A stretch of 64,000 nucleotides of DNA from Astragalus membranaceus (GCA_039519185.1 CM076851.1:99631531-99695530), one strand, 5' to 3'; shown: positions 1 through 11,048, counted from the stretch's first letter. The notes: generated by a model from the sequence alone, not told the origin. Translations and numbers: made by a program.

Positions 1-1502
1 CCTTTGAAGACATACAAGCCATCTTTCCCAAGCTTGCCTTGAAGGACAACTTCATTAGAGGCCTGTGATTTCACGAAGCAATAAGGAGTGTGAAATTCAA
101 AATACACACGATTATCATGCACAAATTTGGAGACAGATAGGAGATTTCTAGTTATGTTAGGTACATGCAATAGATTATTGAGAACAAGATTGATGTGAGG
201 GTGTAGAGGAGAGGTGAAAGAGGAACTGCCAATAGCCTTAATGGTTGAGCTATTGCCATTCCCCATGGTGACATGTGTGGTGCCTCTGTAAGGTTGTGAT
301 GTTTGGAGATTAGCCTGATTGGCTGTGACATGGTGTGATGCTGCTGTATCACCACACCAATCCTCGTAGGGATCACTACTCAAGGAGTGTGAAGGAAGAG
401 AGTTACCTGTGGCATCAAGAGGCAATGCCTCTGTGAGATTGACAGTTGGAGTGGTGTTAGCAGCATTGTCATCAGCAGTTTGGGAGGTGGATGATGCTGC
501 ATTCACAGTGGCTGCTTGGACAGCAGATGGAGGAGGCACAAACGTCTCATCAAACCTGTACCAGCAGTCAAGCACTGAGTGACCATAGCGCGCACAGAGT
601 TGGCAAGTAGGTCTGTTGCCAGTTTGAGATGTGCTACGTCCACGACCACGAGCATGGCGCCCTTGGCGCCCACGACCACGAGCGTGATAGCCTGAAGCGG
701 AATTTCCTCGAACACCTTGTGTGCGATCGTTGTTCTGACCATTATTCGAACGAGAGACCTGCGCAATGTTGGCTGTGGCAGTGATGGAGAGTTCTTAACG
801 GAATTTATCAAGTTGAGATTCTTGAACCAGGAGAAGTGATTCAATCTCAGACAGGGAGGGAGTTTCACTCTTGCTGAAGATCATCATCACGATGGAGTTG
901 TACTCCTCTGGCAGTCCATCAAGAACAACATCAGTCAAGTAGGAATCTGTGATTACTTCACCTGTGGAGATCAAAGCATCAGCAATTGCATGAACCTTGG
1001 TGATGAACTCCGAGATGGATTTTGATCCTTTCTTCGTGTTCTTGAGTTCGTTGCGTAGCTGTCTGACCTTGGCCTTGAGATGAGCGAAGTAATGTTGCTG
1101 TAGTTTCTCCCACACTTGCCATGAGTGATGACAGGTGAGCACCCTAGGCAACGCAGATTCGGATAGCGTGGACAACAGCCAGGTGAATAGCGTTTGGTCC
1201 TGCACAAGCCACCTCTCAAATTCGTCTGAGACGTTGTCGGCCACACGATCTGCCTCCGTTGCGTACTTCTGCGGAATTGTAGGATTGACAAGTAAGCGAT
1301 GCAGTTTGTGCATCTTCACGACTCCTTCAACTTGCTGGTTCCAGAGCAAGAAATTCTTGTCATCAAGCTTGATGGAAAGCTTGGGACCAGTAGCAAAGTG
1401 AGAAGACGAGTTGGAGGCGCCTTGAAACGCAAAAGCAAGTTGAGAGGGAGAGGTGTTCTGTGATGGCGAGCCACCGTTGCTGTGTGGCGGAGAGGAATCC
1501 AT
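1..1502 (-). pseudogene. Ty1/copia gag-protease region, broken by an in-frame stop and cut by the window edge
   Basis: The reading frame starts at 1502 and encodes a copia Gag (about 235 residues, UBN2-type, with the LDDKNFLLWNQQ and GLPEEYNSIV motifs). A TAA at about 795 ends it. The same frame then continues through an RG-rich basic stretch, a CCHC zinc knuckle (CQLCARYGHSVLDC, near 560-602), and a retroviral-type aspartic protease whose active site reads DTAASHH where DSGASHH is usual. It ends in a GAG-pre-integrase region (LLSVSKF) at the left edge. So the break is one stop codon, and the altered protease triad suggests further decay. Integrase, RT and RNase H would lie left of the window. 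The element has entered an older gypsy LTR. The clade is not certain; Ale or a related group is possible. Confidence 0.9.
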
Positions 1503-1573
1503 GGGAGAGGACGAGGCGGTTAGAGGGTTGTTAGAGAGCGGAAGCGAAGGTAACAGAAATCGGTTTTGGCGAA

Positions 1574-1581
1574 TGATACCA
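1574..1581 (-). promoter_or_regulatory. Primer-binding site of the copia element (initiator Met-tRNA type)
   Basis: On the minus strand TGGTATCA follows the LTR end (TGTTAGCA) directly. Eight bases match the 3' end complement of initiator tRNA-Met. This fixes the inner edge of the LTR at 1582. Confidence 0.7.
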
Positions 1582-1775
1582 TGCTAACAGTAAATGATCC
1601 AATGGATCTATTCATTTCATTCTATTCAATTCTGAGGTTACAGACTTGCTTATATACTTTATTACATTGACTCATATACAATATTGACTAGTTGACTATT
1701 ACACTTGACTATCCAATACAATTGACTATCCAACTGCATGCTGCTTTAGCTTCAACTAGTTTGCTGCTTCAGTTT
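1582..1775 (-). repeat. 5' LTR of the copia element (outer edge approximate)
   Basis: The inner edge is set by the adjacent primer-binding site. A TATA-like box (TATATAAGC on the minus strand, near 1640-1660) fits an LTR promoter. The outer edge is between about 1740 and 1800, because flanking sequence from about 1800 aligns with the body of a gypsy LTR. The partner target duplication is outside the window, so the edge cannot be fixed. Confidence 0.55.
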
Positions 1776-4273
1776 CCCTGTTATTGGGGGCTGGTGCGTA
1801 CTATTTCAAATTTTGAAGCATGAAGAGTGTGTCTAGGAACCATAACCTTGCTTGTTTGAATTCCAGCTAACATATGAGTTCTTTACCCACCTTTTTGTTT
1901 ATTTGAAAGCTCATTAATGGTTTGAGGTTGTGAACTCTGATTTTAGATTGTTAGAGGTTCAATTTTATGAATGCATAATGTTGGACTGGTTTGGTTGCTC
2001 AGAACTTAGTTTGGAGTGGAGAAAATCAAGAACATAGGCTATTTTGCTTGTTAATGATTTCAAAACTTTGATTAAGTTACTAATTTAAGTTTATATGGTG
2101 TTAATTCTTGTAGCGTGCAGATCTCAAATTCTCAATGAACTTTAGTATTTGACGGCAACGAGGGGAATATGATACAGATCCTCTCTCTTGAGAGAGAGGC
2201 TGCGAACCCTAGAGATGGGTTGTCCTACGCCGTGGCGGCCGCCGTGCCTGCACCGGCCGATCTGCTCCAGCTGACTGGGCGGCCAACCGTTGAAGACCCT
2301 TGGTTTCGCGACGAGTGGCTTTTTCCGGAGACGGCAGTCGTTGCCCCTGCAAAGGTGGATTCGAATCTGTCAGTTCCGATTGCAGTCGCTGTACGATTCG
2401 GTGCGTTCTCCCCGGCGTTTGCTCCGCGTGTGGTGGTCGCCCCTGCGAAGGTCGTGGGTTGGGTGGTTCTGTTCGCTGTGGCTGGTGTTGATGCTAGCTT
2501 CGGTGCGCTCTGGTTCGGATCTGTTGTTCGGAGTCAGATCTATTGGGTGCTGTGGGTCTCTCCCCCTGCGGTGGTTGTTCCTGTCCCACCACCGCCTGAG
2601 CCTCCTCCCTGCGTCCGTCTGGTTCGGATCCGGCGCTGTCTGGGTTGCGTTCGGGTTCAGGTCGTGGGTTTCTGGTTTGGGTTCGGTTGCGTTGCTGTTC
2701 GGATCGCATTGATGATGACTGTTTCTGGTTTGGGACTGTTGCGTTGGTTCGTAGATGCTGACTGTTTCTGGTTTGGCATTGGTGGCTGTCGTCACGAAAT
2801 TTGGACCCGCAGTCTCGCCTCCCCCCATTTCGGTGTGGGCCCTTTCCCTGTCGCTCGCGGTTCTGCTTGATTGTGCCTCGGTGTTGGCTGGGGGCGCAAT
2901 ACCGCGGTGGTGGTTGGTGGCTCGACTTCCTCGATCAAGCTAGGTGCTGTTTCGGTGTTGGCCGGTGGCACGACTTCGCGATGATGGCTGGGGTCCCGCC
3001 GCCGGTGGTCTGGAGTGTGGTGACTCGATTGTGGTCTAAGGTTGTTTAGTTTAGAGGTCTTTGTTAGACTCTCTTTATTGTCCTTATTTCCAAGGGTTTT
3101 GGCCTAGTCCCCCTTATGCTTTTTGTATTGTTTTTATTTTTTAATAAATTCGGGCCTCCTGCCTGTTGCTTAAAAAAAAGTATTTATAAATTGTGTTAAG
3201 TGTTGGATCAAAGAGGATTGCATTAGAACTATAAATTTTACTCCAAAACATAAAATGGGAACTGCTGGAAAACGACATGGACCATGTCTTGAAGGGCATG
3301 GACCGTGTCATCATCTGGTCCTGTTCTGCTGTTTAAAAATTTCGCAGCATGGACCATGTCTTCCTCATGCCAAACCTGAAATTTTGATATTTTCTTATAT
3401 GAAACTATTGCAACCCAACTTGATCCTAATCCTTAATCTATTGATAAGTGCTAGATACTAATTGAACTCCTTTTAATTGATTGTAATTTTTCCGATTATG
3501 ATTGCGAAGTTGTCTTTTTGGAAACGCGTAAAATGAGGAATGTTATTGTTTGAATTCATTTCGCTAATTGTAATGGGTTTGGAGGTGACTGTTAAACAGA
3601 TTTGTGTCGAGTTAAACTCTTTTCGAAAACGCGAGTGAGAAAACTACTTAGTACATATATAAGTACACCATAAATGAACTAATGAATGGATGATGTACTT
3701 GCAACGGTGTCATGAACTGTCTCAAGACCCAAGAGGTTTTAGGTAAAAGTTTTTGCTCAATTATATATTGAGTGTGGGTTCCCTAAAGTTTTATATTATG
3801 TAAGTCTATTGCATTAGGGGGATGCATCATAGGTAAAACAATAAAAGATACTCGGAGCGTAGTATGATAAGGGGGTCTCGAAAGGATTCACTGAGAATAC
3901 GTAATCTCACCCCTCATTGTTGTTGTTTTTCAGACAAACATGTAAAGGCGAAGAGAAGAAATCCCACTCTTTGAGGATAATTATTGAGAAGATTAGCATA
4001 CTATCAAATGCTAAGTTTTTAGTTGTGCCGATTATGTATTTTCTGGAACCATAGGCTTAGCCTAATGATGTATTAGGATATGTATGTAACTTGATTTTTT
4101 TGGATTAAGCACTCAGATTAATTTTTGAGAATAATCTGTATCAGTTATGTATTGAGACGGTTATTCATTCTTTTATGTTGTTTTGCTTAATCCTGTTTAT
4201 CATAGTACATCTCTGAAATGTCTAAAAAGTAACGTTTCGAATTATATTGTCGACTAAAATCTAGGATGTTACA
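1776..4273 (+). repeat. Right part of a Ty3/gypsy LTR, interrupted by a LINE-like insertion
   Basis: The end GGATGTTACA at 4273 is typical of the chromovirus LTRs in this window. Blocks near 1860-1890 (ATGAGTTCTTTA) and 3887-3935 (CACTGAG ... AATCTCACC ... TTTTTCAG) align with other LTRs here. It carries the palindrome GACATGGACCATGTC at 3274-3288 and degenerate copies up to 3366. The LTR start is left of the copia insertion, out of the window. It continues across the insertion at 2151-3178. No internal gag-pol is joined to it, so it is a solo LTR or a truncated element. Confidence 0.75.
2151..3178 (+). mobile_element. Short LINE-like retroposon, GC-rich, apparently internally deleted
   Basis: A 7-bp direct repeat AGTATTT flanks the segment (2144-2150 and 3179-3185). 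It ends with a T-rich 3' UTR, an AATAAA-like signal near 3140 and a poly-A run at 3172-3178, as plant L1 elements do. The 5' part is much more GC-rich than the surroundings and opens with CTCTCTCTTGAGAGAGAG, which can fold back. It has an open frame of 233 codons at 2169-2870 rich in Val, Pro and Arg, with no endonuclease or RT motif. The likeliest reading is a LINE 5' end joined to its 3' UTR by internal deletion. A retroposed host transcript is the alternative. Confidence 0.6.
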
Positions 4274-4311
4274 GAAAGCAATGTTTGGACGACATCAGTT
4301 AATTGGTGGAC

Positions 4312-4612
4312 AAAGAGTGCATGAATCGTGATATTAAGTTGATTTCTTGGGTGCCTAGAATTCCCATGTAAATAAAGTTTCTACAATTGTTAGATTCCCT
4401 AATTGATTTGTTGTCTGATCCGAAAAACATGCTTGTAAGTTTTGTTACAAACTATTAAGTTGATAAAGAGTGTATGGATCATGATATTAAGTTGATTTCT
4501 CGGGTTCCTAAAATTCGCATGTAAATAAAGTTTCAACAATGGTTAGATTCCCTAATTTATTTATTGTTTGATTTGAAAAACATGCTTGTAAGTTTTGTTA
4601 CAAACTACTAGG
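4312..4612. repeat. Tandem duplication of a 153-bp unit inside duplication copy 1
   Basis: The unit starting AAAGAGTGCATGAATCGTGA at 4312 recurs at 4465 with about 10% differences. Both units end in GTTTTGTTACAAACTA. Copy 2 of the segmental duplication has only one unit (from about 40857), so the tandem event is specific to copy 1. Confidence 0.85.
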
Positions 4613-4791
4613 CCAAAAATATAAAAGATAAACAGGCTAGATTGTTGGTCATCCAATAGTGAGCACGAAATCATGAGAAGACATGAATGAGACTGAACAA
4701 AATTCTGTGAGAAAGACATTTAAAGCAAAGGCTTCCAAGATAAAATTGTGGCAAAATATCAATGAAAAAAAAAATCTTTTGAAGAGAGATC

Positions 4792-4981
4792 TGTAATACC
4801 CCAATGAATTAACAATTATTTGTCTATTATGTTATTGCATTATTATTATTATTAGTATTATTGTTATTATAATTATTATTTGTTACATGTCTCCTTCTAT
4901 TACGTTTAATTGTTTAATTGTACAATTGATTGTGATTGGTATTACCAGTAGGGATTCAAGTATTGAGGTGTTAAAAGAAAA

Positions 4982-5065
<84 letters not shown>

Positions 5066-6744
5066 GAAGATGGAGAAAAGGGAAAAATCATAGCCATTGC
5101 CTTCTTCCTTCTCACCTAATGGAAATCTAACTTCCATTCTTCTTTTTTTCATCACAAGTTCACTCATAGAACAAAAAAATTTCACTTACCAAACAGCTCC
5201 AAATCGAATTGGTGAGCGGGTTTTGAAGCTTGCATGTCCAAATTCCGACCAAGGGGGAGCAGCAGTGAGGACCAAATGGGAGCATCAATATCACTCCATT
5301 AGGGATTTGGGAACCCACATTGTTGTTTAGAATTCATCTTGTAGCTTCGGGACAAGCTTGGAGTTAATAGTAGATAGGAGAGAAGGGGGAAACTTGTTGT
5401 GTTAAAAGTTCATCTTCATGTGAGTTCTTCTTCTCTTGAAGTGTTTGTGGTTTGTTTTTGAAATGTCATAAATTTTATCTTTCAAAGAACCAATTGCATA
5501 CTGATTTGAAATTTTATTATGCAATGGATTTGTTGAAAGTGGATGAAGGATAGTTGTTTTCTAGGTGGTGATGTATTTGTTGTGCATTTATCTCAAAATG
5601 GAAATGTGGATAATTTGGTTTGTAAAACTTGAAAATGAATGTTGTTATTGCTGAAATTTATGTTGTATCAATTGGTAATTAAGTTAGTGTTAGTGTTAGA
5701 AATACATTGGAATCAAAAAGGACTGATTTTCTTGGCCTGCACAACAAGCACGGTTCGTGCTTCTTCCAACACAAGTCGTGCTTGTTGCAGTGCGTGATTT
5801 TATAAACATAGTGCAGGGAGCACGGGTCGTTAGCACGGGTCGTACGCCCTGCTTGGATGGGAATGTAGTGATGAACCCAGGAAGACGGGTCGTGCACCCT
5901 TGTGCACTGGTAGTGCGCCCCTCTTATTCTACACTCCAATTAAATTATTTTCTCCTTCTTTTGGGTACCAATCACAGTTTAATACCAATCCTAATTCAAG
6001 GAAAATTGTTTGGAGAACGAATATGGTAACTCTTATGACGAGTTGGACTTTGTGATTTGTATTCGTATCGAAACGAGGGAGAAAACACCTTTTACTATAT
6101 GATTATATGAGTATAATTGGATACAAAAGTAAAGGGAAAATTGTTTAAGGATAGGTAGCATACTTGGAGAGGGAAGTCATGAGCGAGTCCGAGGCTCGTT
6201 CGTGCACTCTTCTAAATGTTGAGTTGTGGTTCTCCGTTGAGATTGACATTATTTTTAATTGTCAGATATAGTGATGTGTCTCGAAATAACTCATTGAGAT
6301 TTATAATCTCACTATTTATTGTTGTTATGTTTTACAGATCAGAAAGGAAAAATTAGACATGAGGAAGAGAAGACCAAGGAGTCTTGTTACCTCACTTGAA
6401 GTGGAGGACTTATCATGAAGACCTAGTCTTGTTTATTTTGAATTTTTGCTTTATGTATTGTAGCTATAATGGCTTTTTGACAATTTTGTTTCGAAGTTGT
6501 TGCGTTTAAGATTTATAAAACTTATACCTTGAATTTAGGGTTTTATATCGACTCTTTGAAACACGTATCAATTTATGACTTGAGGATTCTGGTATAAGGA
6601 TTTTAATGACCCTTTTGAATTGTTTTCGGTTATTTACCGTATTTTCTATGAAAAATCCATGTTTATATTTATGCGTACTCTGATTTGTGTAAAATGGCTT
6701 CACTCTTTATATTTGGTTGACGAATGAATTATAAGGGTGTTACA
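4792..6744 (+). repeat. Solo LTR of a Ty3/gypsy (chromovirus-like) element, 1953 bp, with AGATC target duplication
   Basis: The LTR runs from TGTAATACCCC to GGGTGTTACA and is flanked by AGATC at 4787-4791 and 6745-6749. The paralogous locus has a single uninterrupted AGATC at 41162-41166, so the boundaries are exact and the event is younger than the segmental duplication. It contains a GA microsatellite, palindromic modules at 5748-5900 (for example GCACGGTTCGTGC), the block GGGAAGTCATGAGC at 6171-6184, and the ACTCATTGAGAT ... TTTTACAG block at 6290-6340. Unequal recombination between two LTRs of a full element is the usual origin. Confidence 0.95.
4983..5062. repeat. (GA)n microsatellite, about 39 units
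   Basis: An uninterrupted GA run sits about 190 bp into the solo LTR. The apparent open frames through it on both strands are artefacts of the dinucleotide repeat. Confidence 0.97.
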
Positions 6745-6749
6745 AGATC

Positions 6750-7087
6750 AACATAAAATTATGTGACATAGTAAACTTATAATATATTAAGTTCAAATTA
6801 CCCATTATTGAAAAGAGAAACTAAAGCAAGTGGCAAATATAAAATTGTTTGTGTTAATTAAATCAAAAATTTTTGTTAAAAACAATTTAAGTTTGTTTTC
6901 TCACAATTGATAGTCATTGGAAGTTTGATAGAAAAAAAGACAAAATGTTTCATAATGATTTGTATTTGTAGTCAAAGTGAAGGGTTCCTATATTTTGAAA
7001 CAATATCCTTACAAAGACTAAATTTCAAAACTATAAAAACAGTCATGTCTTATTTCTTTATTTAGTTGTACTTAAGTGTACAATAAC
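6750..7087. other. Downstream flank of defensin-like gene 1, no other gene seen
   Basis: AT-rich sequence shared with 41167-41458. It holds the presumed 3' UTR of the minus-strand peptide gene and nothing else I recognise. Confidence 0.6.
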
Positions 7088-7561
7088 TTATCCCTTATGA
7101 CAACAACACACCACGTATCCCGCAACGATTCCATAGCAGGTGCCACCACTGACGAAACCATTTGTATGGCAGAATTGGTCGCACGCTGGGATTGTTGTGC
7201 ATCTGTCAAAACATTTTAATCCTGGCAAATTAAACCCATTTGTTGACCCTGCAATCAACATAAATTTAGATCCTAAATGAGCAACAAAGGATATAAGCAA
7301 AAATAACATTATGCAGTAGACCACCTACGGTATGCTTCACCTATATCAACTATTATATATTTAAATGTAAAATGGTCATTTCTGCGTCTCAAAATATCAA
7401 GATTAGACATATAACAAATATTATCAATTGCAGTGTTGTAAATTTGATAATTGAAATACATCCAGAGAGATAAACTTATCTTTATTCACAATACCTGAAA
7501 GCAAAACCAACGCAAAACACAAAAACCAGCAAACATAACTTTGATTGATGCGAGATGCCAT
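7088..7561 (-). CDS. Defensin-like secreted cysteine-rich peptide, copy 1 (two exons: 7495-7561 and 7088-7248)
   Basis: Exon 1 (67 bp) starts at ATG 7561 and encodes a hydrophobic signal peptide (MASRINQSY then a Leu/Val/Phe-rich core). A GT-AG intron of 246 bp (7249-7494, phase 1) follows. Exon 2 (161 bp) encodes the mature part and a TAA stop. The protein is 75 residues. The mature part has eight cysteines spaced C-x3-C-x5-C-x3-C-x10-C-x9-CCC, with a CxxxC, a GxC (GGTC) and a CxC within the final CCC. These are the marks of the cysteine-stabilised alpha-beta fold of plant defensin-like (LCR/DEFL) peptides. A role in defence or cell signalling is known for the family; nothing here tells which. 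An open frame that starts inside the intron (7324) is an artefact. A Helitron begins only 9 bp upstream of the ATG, so the original promoter has been displaced by 3.5 kb. Whether the gene is still expressed is doubtful. Confidence 0.85.
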
Positions 7562-9321
7562 TATGTAAGATCTCTTCCTATTAATCCTGGATCCATTTTC
7601 AACCTTTTAAGCGGCAACCTGTTCATCCATGCAGATGTTTACGTAGCATTTCACGATAGGCGCCAATGCTTGTTTCATGCAGCACTTTACACACGTTAAT
7701 CAACCCTTTTCACACAATGGAACCAATGCAATACCTTTTTATTCCACTACAACTCGTTTCTTTTAGTACATTACTGTTGTTGGAATGACTTCACTGACAA
7801 AAGGTTTGACAAATGGCTTTTGTTCACACAACACAGACATGTATTAAACAGCTGGTTATTAAAATAAAATCCAATTGGAGCTGGTTTTGAGGTGTGAATG
7901 CAAACCAAACTGAAAAAATGGTGGCCAGCAATGTGAATGCTTCAACCTCTTTCTCTTTCATACGCTCCCCCCTGACACTACTTCTTAAGATAGCTGTTTC
8001 TGATTTTGTTATTTGCTAATTCTTTCTCACTCTCTTTGAAGACTCTCAGTGAAGGTATCAACAAAACCCCTGCATTTTTTTTTCTTTTCTCTTATTGACT
8101 TGTGTTTGTAGTTTAATGTCTGATGATGTTACTAGATACTCAATTCTACTATAACTTACATGGGCTCTATATTGATTACCAGGTGTAAGTTGATTTTTTT
8201 CTTGCATCTTATCAGATGTAAATTAAATTTGTAGGATTTTGTAATTGTTTATTCTTTTTCAGTTTTCACTAATGTTCTTGGGTAGTTTGTCATTCTTATG
8301 ATTGTGGTTGGGTACTGATATAATATGCTGCAATTCATTTTGTGAGATGCCTCCTTTTGGAATTCTCGGATTCTGTACCAAAAGGAAAAAGAAAACACTT
8401 GCAATTTTTCTGTGTGTGTATGCTTCTAAAAATTCTAATAGCATCTTTTGTTATAGATGTTTACATGTGTATACCAGTAGCATATGCAGTCCGCTATATC
8501 TATGGTGGTTTGGTAAGTTCTCCATTAATTTTAATAACTTTATTATATAACAATAGTAAATTTGTAATAGCTGCAGTGCTGGTACAAAGGAAAGATAAAA
8601 ATCTTAAATATAAGATGACATAAGATGACTTCTATTTGGTAGAGGGCAAACTCAACATGAAATTTTAATTTGTTTGAAAGAGGAAGCAAGAAACTGAGGA
8701 AACAAGGTAGCTTTCTCTCCACTCCTCCATCATCCATTTCACTTATAGACTTATAGTTACTTTATTAACTCATGGAATAAGATTGATGGAAAAATGTTGG
8801 ATAAGAGATTTTGAGTTTTTGCAATTAATTGGTGTTTGAGAGAGAAAAAATGTATACCAGAAACACTATGACTACTCATTGTATTCATTTGTTACTCTAT
8901 TGCTATTAACATGTTTATTCTTGACTCTAAGCAGAAAGCATCTTTAACTTGCATAATGTTTAAGCTATTACTAATCATTGTCTTCATTCATGACTTTATT
9001 GCTTTTGGACTTGATATAGATGTTGAGCAAAGCACAAGACTGAGTTCTCATATGACTTCAACTAACTGTGAGTATTTACTATCTTTTTTTTACTTGATTA
9101 TAGATGATTTTGAAAGTGAGTATTTCCTTTTCATACTTCCAACATTTGAGAAAAACGAAAGACTTTGGTTTTGCTTTTTCTGGTGGTTTCTTTTTCAAAA
9201 TTTCACAAGGGATCTGATTTTGCTTTTATATTTGTTGATATGGATTTTTAATTGTGGACTGTCATGACTTTACATTTTTAAGCTTGCTGCTAATGTGATT
9301 ATTTTTGCTTGCTCCATTTAG

Positions 9322-9434
9322 GTTTGAGATGTATTATGGGAAAAATTGCAAATGCTTCTCTATGCGTGACAAAAGCAATGCAACATGAATTGGCTCATGA
9401 ATGGGCTTCCAGACATATTTTGTTTGAAACTGGC
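9322..9434 (+). pseudogene. ALG1: Captured exon of ALG1 (chitobiosyldiphosphodolichol beta-mannosyltransferase)
   Basis: The segment follows an intron-like acceptor (CCATTTAG) and encodes FEMYYGK, then, in the next frame, ANASLCVTKAMQHELAHEW. This matches the conserved ALG1 block where WFEKxYGK is followed by SLCVTKAMQHELAQNWG. ALG1 adds the first mannose to the lipid-linked oligosaccharide at the ER membrane. One extra base in the A-run near 9341-9345 shifts the frame between the two halves. Homology fades after about 9430. The rest of the gene is absent. It is a DNA-level capture, since intron sequence seems to flank the exon, and is not a working enzyme. Confidence 0.85.
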
Positions 9435-9952
9435 AGTATGATAGATTTTTAGTGACTTTTTTCCATTGGAGTTAATTATAGAAGTTTCTAGACCATCCAC
9501 CATTAGCTTTTTTTATGCATTAATTTGTATATGCCATCTTTGAGTATATTTGAATTGGTTCTTTTACTGCATTAGAATTCAAGAGTTACATAATTTTTGT
9601 ATATTAACATCTTAATTTGTTTCTATGAGCCATGCATGAGCATGAATTATTCCTTTAAACCATTGGTTCCAATTGTAGATCCATTTTTCGGCATTAATTT
9701 GTAGCTTTTCTAATGTAAATGAATGGGAAGTTGTCTTTCTCTAACCGTAACCAATGGTTTACTTGGACATAATACAGCTTTACTACTTATTATTAGTCTA
9801 CTAACATAATAAAAAATACATGTAGGCAACTCAAAAATTGGATTGAGTTAGAGCAATTGCAGTGCGCCTATGAAGTAAAGCATTAATCTCTTCTTTTAAA
9901 GGCTGGTTTGATTTGCTACTTTTTTAGGCTAAATTATGAAGCCTACACATGT

Positions 9953-10690
9953 GAACACAAATGGAGTGTACACATTCTAACTGGTTCCTATATGAGATTC
10001 AAGAAGCATGTCTTTCAAAATCAACAATGTAATGAACCATACAACATTCTGATTCACACGAATAGGTTTCACACCATAAAGAGAACTTCCAAGTTAGTAG
10101 CTTATGTGAACACAATTCACAACCCAATGCAGAAAAGGTAAATATCCAACAAAAAAATATAAAAGCACACACAATAGCAATGATCTAACATGCATAGTTG
10201 TATTCACACCAACACAATCTCCTTTTAAATCCTGGTTCCATTTTCAAATTTTTAAGAGAGAAATATAGCTAACTTACTAAGTCTGCATCATGTCTGCTAG
10301 CCATTTTTGATACCCACTAATGTGAACACAATGGAGTTTCCACACTATAACTTGTTTGCTATTGAGAGGGAACTAAAAAACCAACACCCAACAGTGTAAA
10401 CCATTTACCAATCTGATTCACACCAACCACTTAAAACTTTGCTGTCCTCCACCTCTTCTTATCTTCTTATTATACCTGGTTCCGTATTCAAAAAATTTAG
10501 CGGAAACATCGATCGATTACTACAGCTATATCACGTTTGTTAGTCATTTTTCTAATACACAAATGTGAACACAAGTTACACAATGTGGTTTTCCTACTAT
10601 CACTTGTTTGCAATGGCACATATATGAAGAGTTTAAAAAACCACATTCACACCACCTCTATCACTTGAGTTCAAACCAAACCCTCTCTCC
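9953..10690 (+). repeat. Three diverged ~235-bp repeats inside the Helitron, related to its 5' end
   Basis: Units start near 9953, 10219 and 10454. Each holds an ATGTGAACACAA phrase and a CTGATTCACAC or similar phrase. The motif CCTGGTTCCATTTTCAA followed by TTTTTAAG or TTTAGCGG occurs near 10228 and 10475. A close relative (CCTGGATCCATTTTCAACC) lies only 14 bp inside the Helitron 5' end, at 7585. Confidence 0.7.
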
Positions 10691-11020
10691 TACTTTTTAT
10701 CAAAATTCAAACCAAACTCACCCACTCCCTGTCACCCTATCTCTTTAAAGTCAAAATTCAAACCAAACTCAACACTTTCATCACTCCCTTTCTCCCTCTC
10801 TTCCTTGTCTCTTTTCTCTGCCTCCATCTCTTCTCCATTCTTTTTTCAAACCAAGCATATTTTTATGCACCGTACAACTGATTATGGAACCGTTGCACAA
10901 ATAAACACTCGATGCAATCTGTTGCACGACTACTTCAAACTGAATTTCTTTTATTAGAATACATGTTGTACACCATTCTTTCTTACGACATTTTTGCCCC
11001 CAATTAATCCCTACCACATC

Positions 11021-11048
11021 CAGTGCATCGCACGGGTGATTGTCCTAG
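11021..11048 (+). terminator. Helitron 3' terminus: hairpin followed by CTAG
   Basis: GTGC-ATC-GCAC (11023-11033), extended by CC/GG with one bulged A, lies 11 bp before the terminal CTAG at 11045-11048. This is the usual 3' termination signal of Helitrons. Confidence 0.88.

Larger units (their letters stand above)
7571..11048 (+). mobile_element. Non-autonomous Helitron, 3478 bp, carrying an ALG1 gene fragment
   Basis: The element begins with TC (TCTCTTCC) and ends with CTAG, preceded by a short hairpin. It is inserted between A (7570) and T (11049) without target duplication, the Helitron rule. The paralogous locus reads straight through the AT at 41940/41941, which proves both edges. No Rep/helicase frame is present, so it needs a partner for movement. 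It contains an ALG1 exon (9322-9434), and a second exon-like segment at 8457-8512 with TATAG acceptor and GTAAGT donor that I cannot identify. It also holds diverged ~235-bp internal repeats. The plus orientation is set by the 3' hairpin. Confidence 0.93.

Noticed and set aside
2169..2870. 233-codon GC-rich frame as a host gene
   Set aside because: It lies inside a retroposed segment with target repeats and A-tail. The protein has no recognisable domain and overlapping frames of similar length exist on both strands.
4883..5185. Frames through the GA repeat on both strands
   Set aside because: They exist only because (GA)n has no stop codons.
7325..7494. Start of the defensin-like protein at 7324 (and 41698 in copy 2)
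   Set aside because: That frame begins inside the intron. The CAG acceptor at 7249 and an upstream exon encoding a proper signal peptide, conserved in both copies, give the better model.
8911..9267. 118-codon frame in the Helitron
   Set aside because: Phe/Leu/Ile-rich translation of AT-rich, intron-like sequence directly upstream of the ALG1 exon; no motif.
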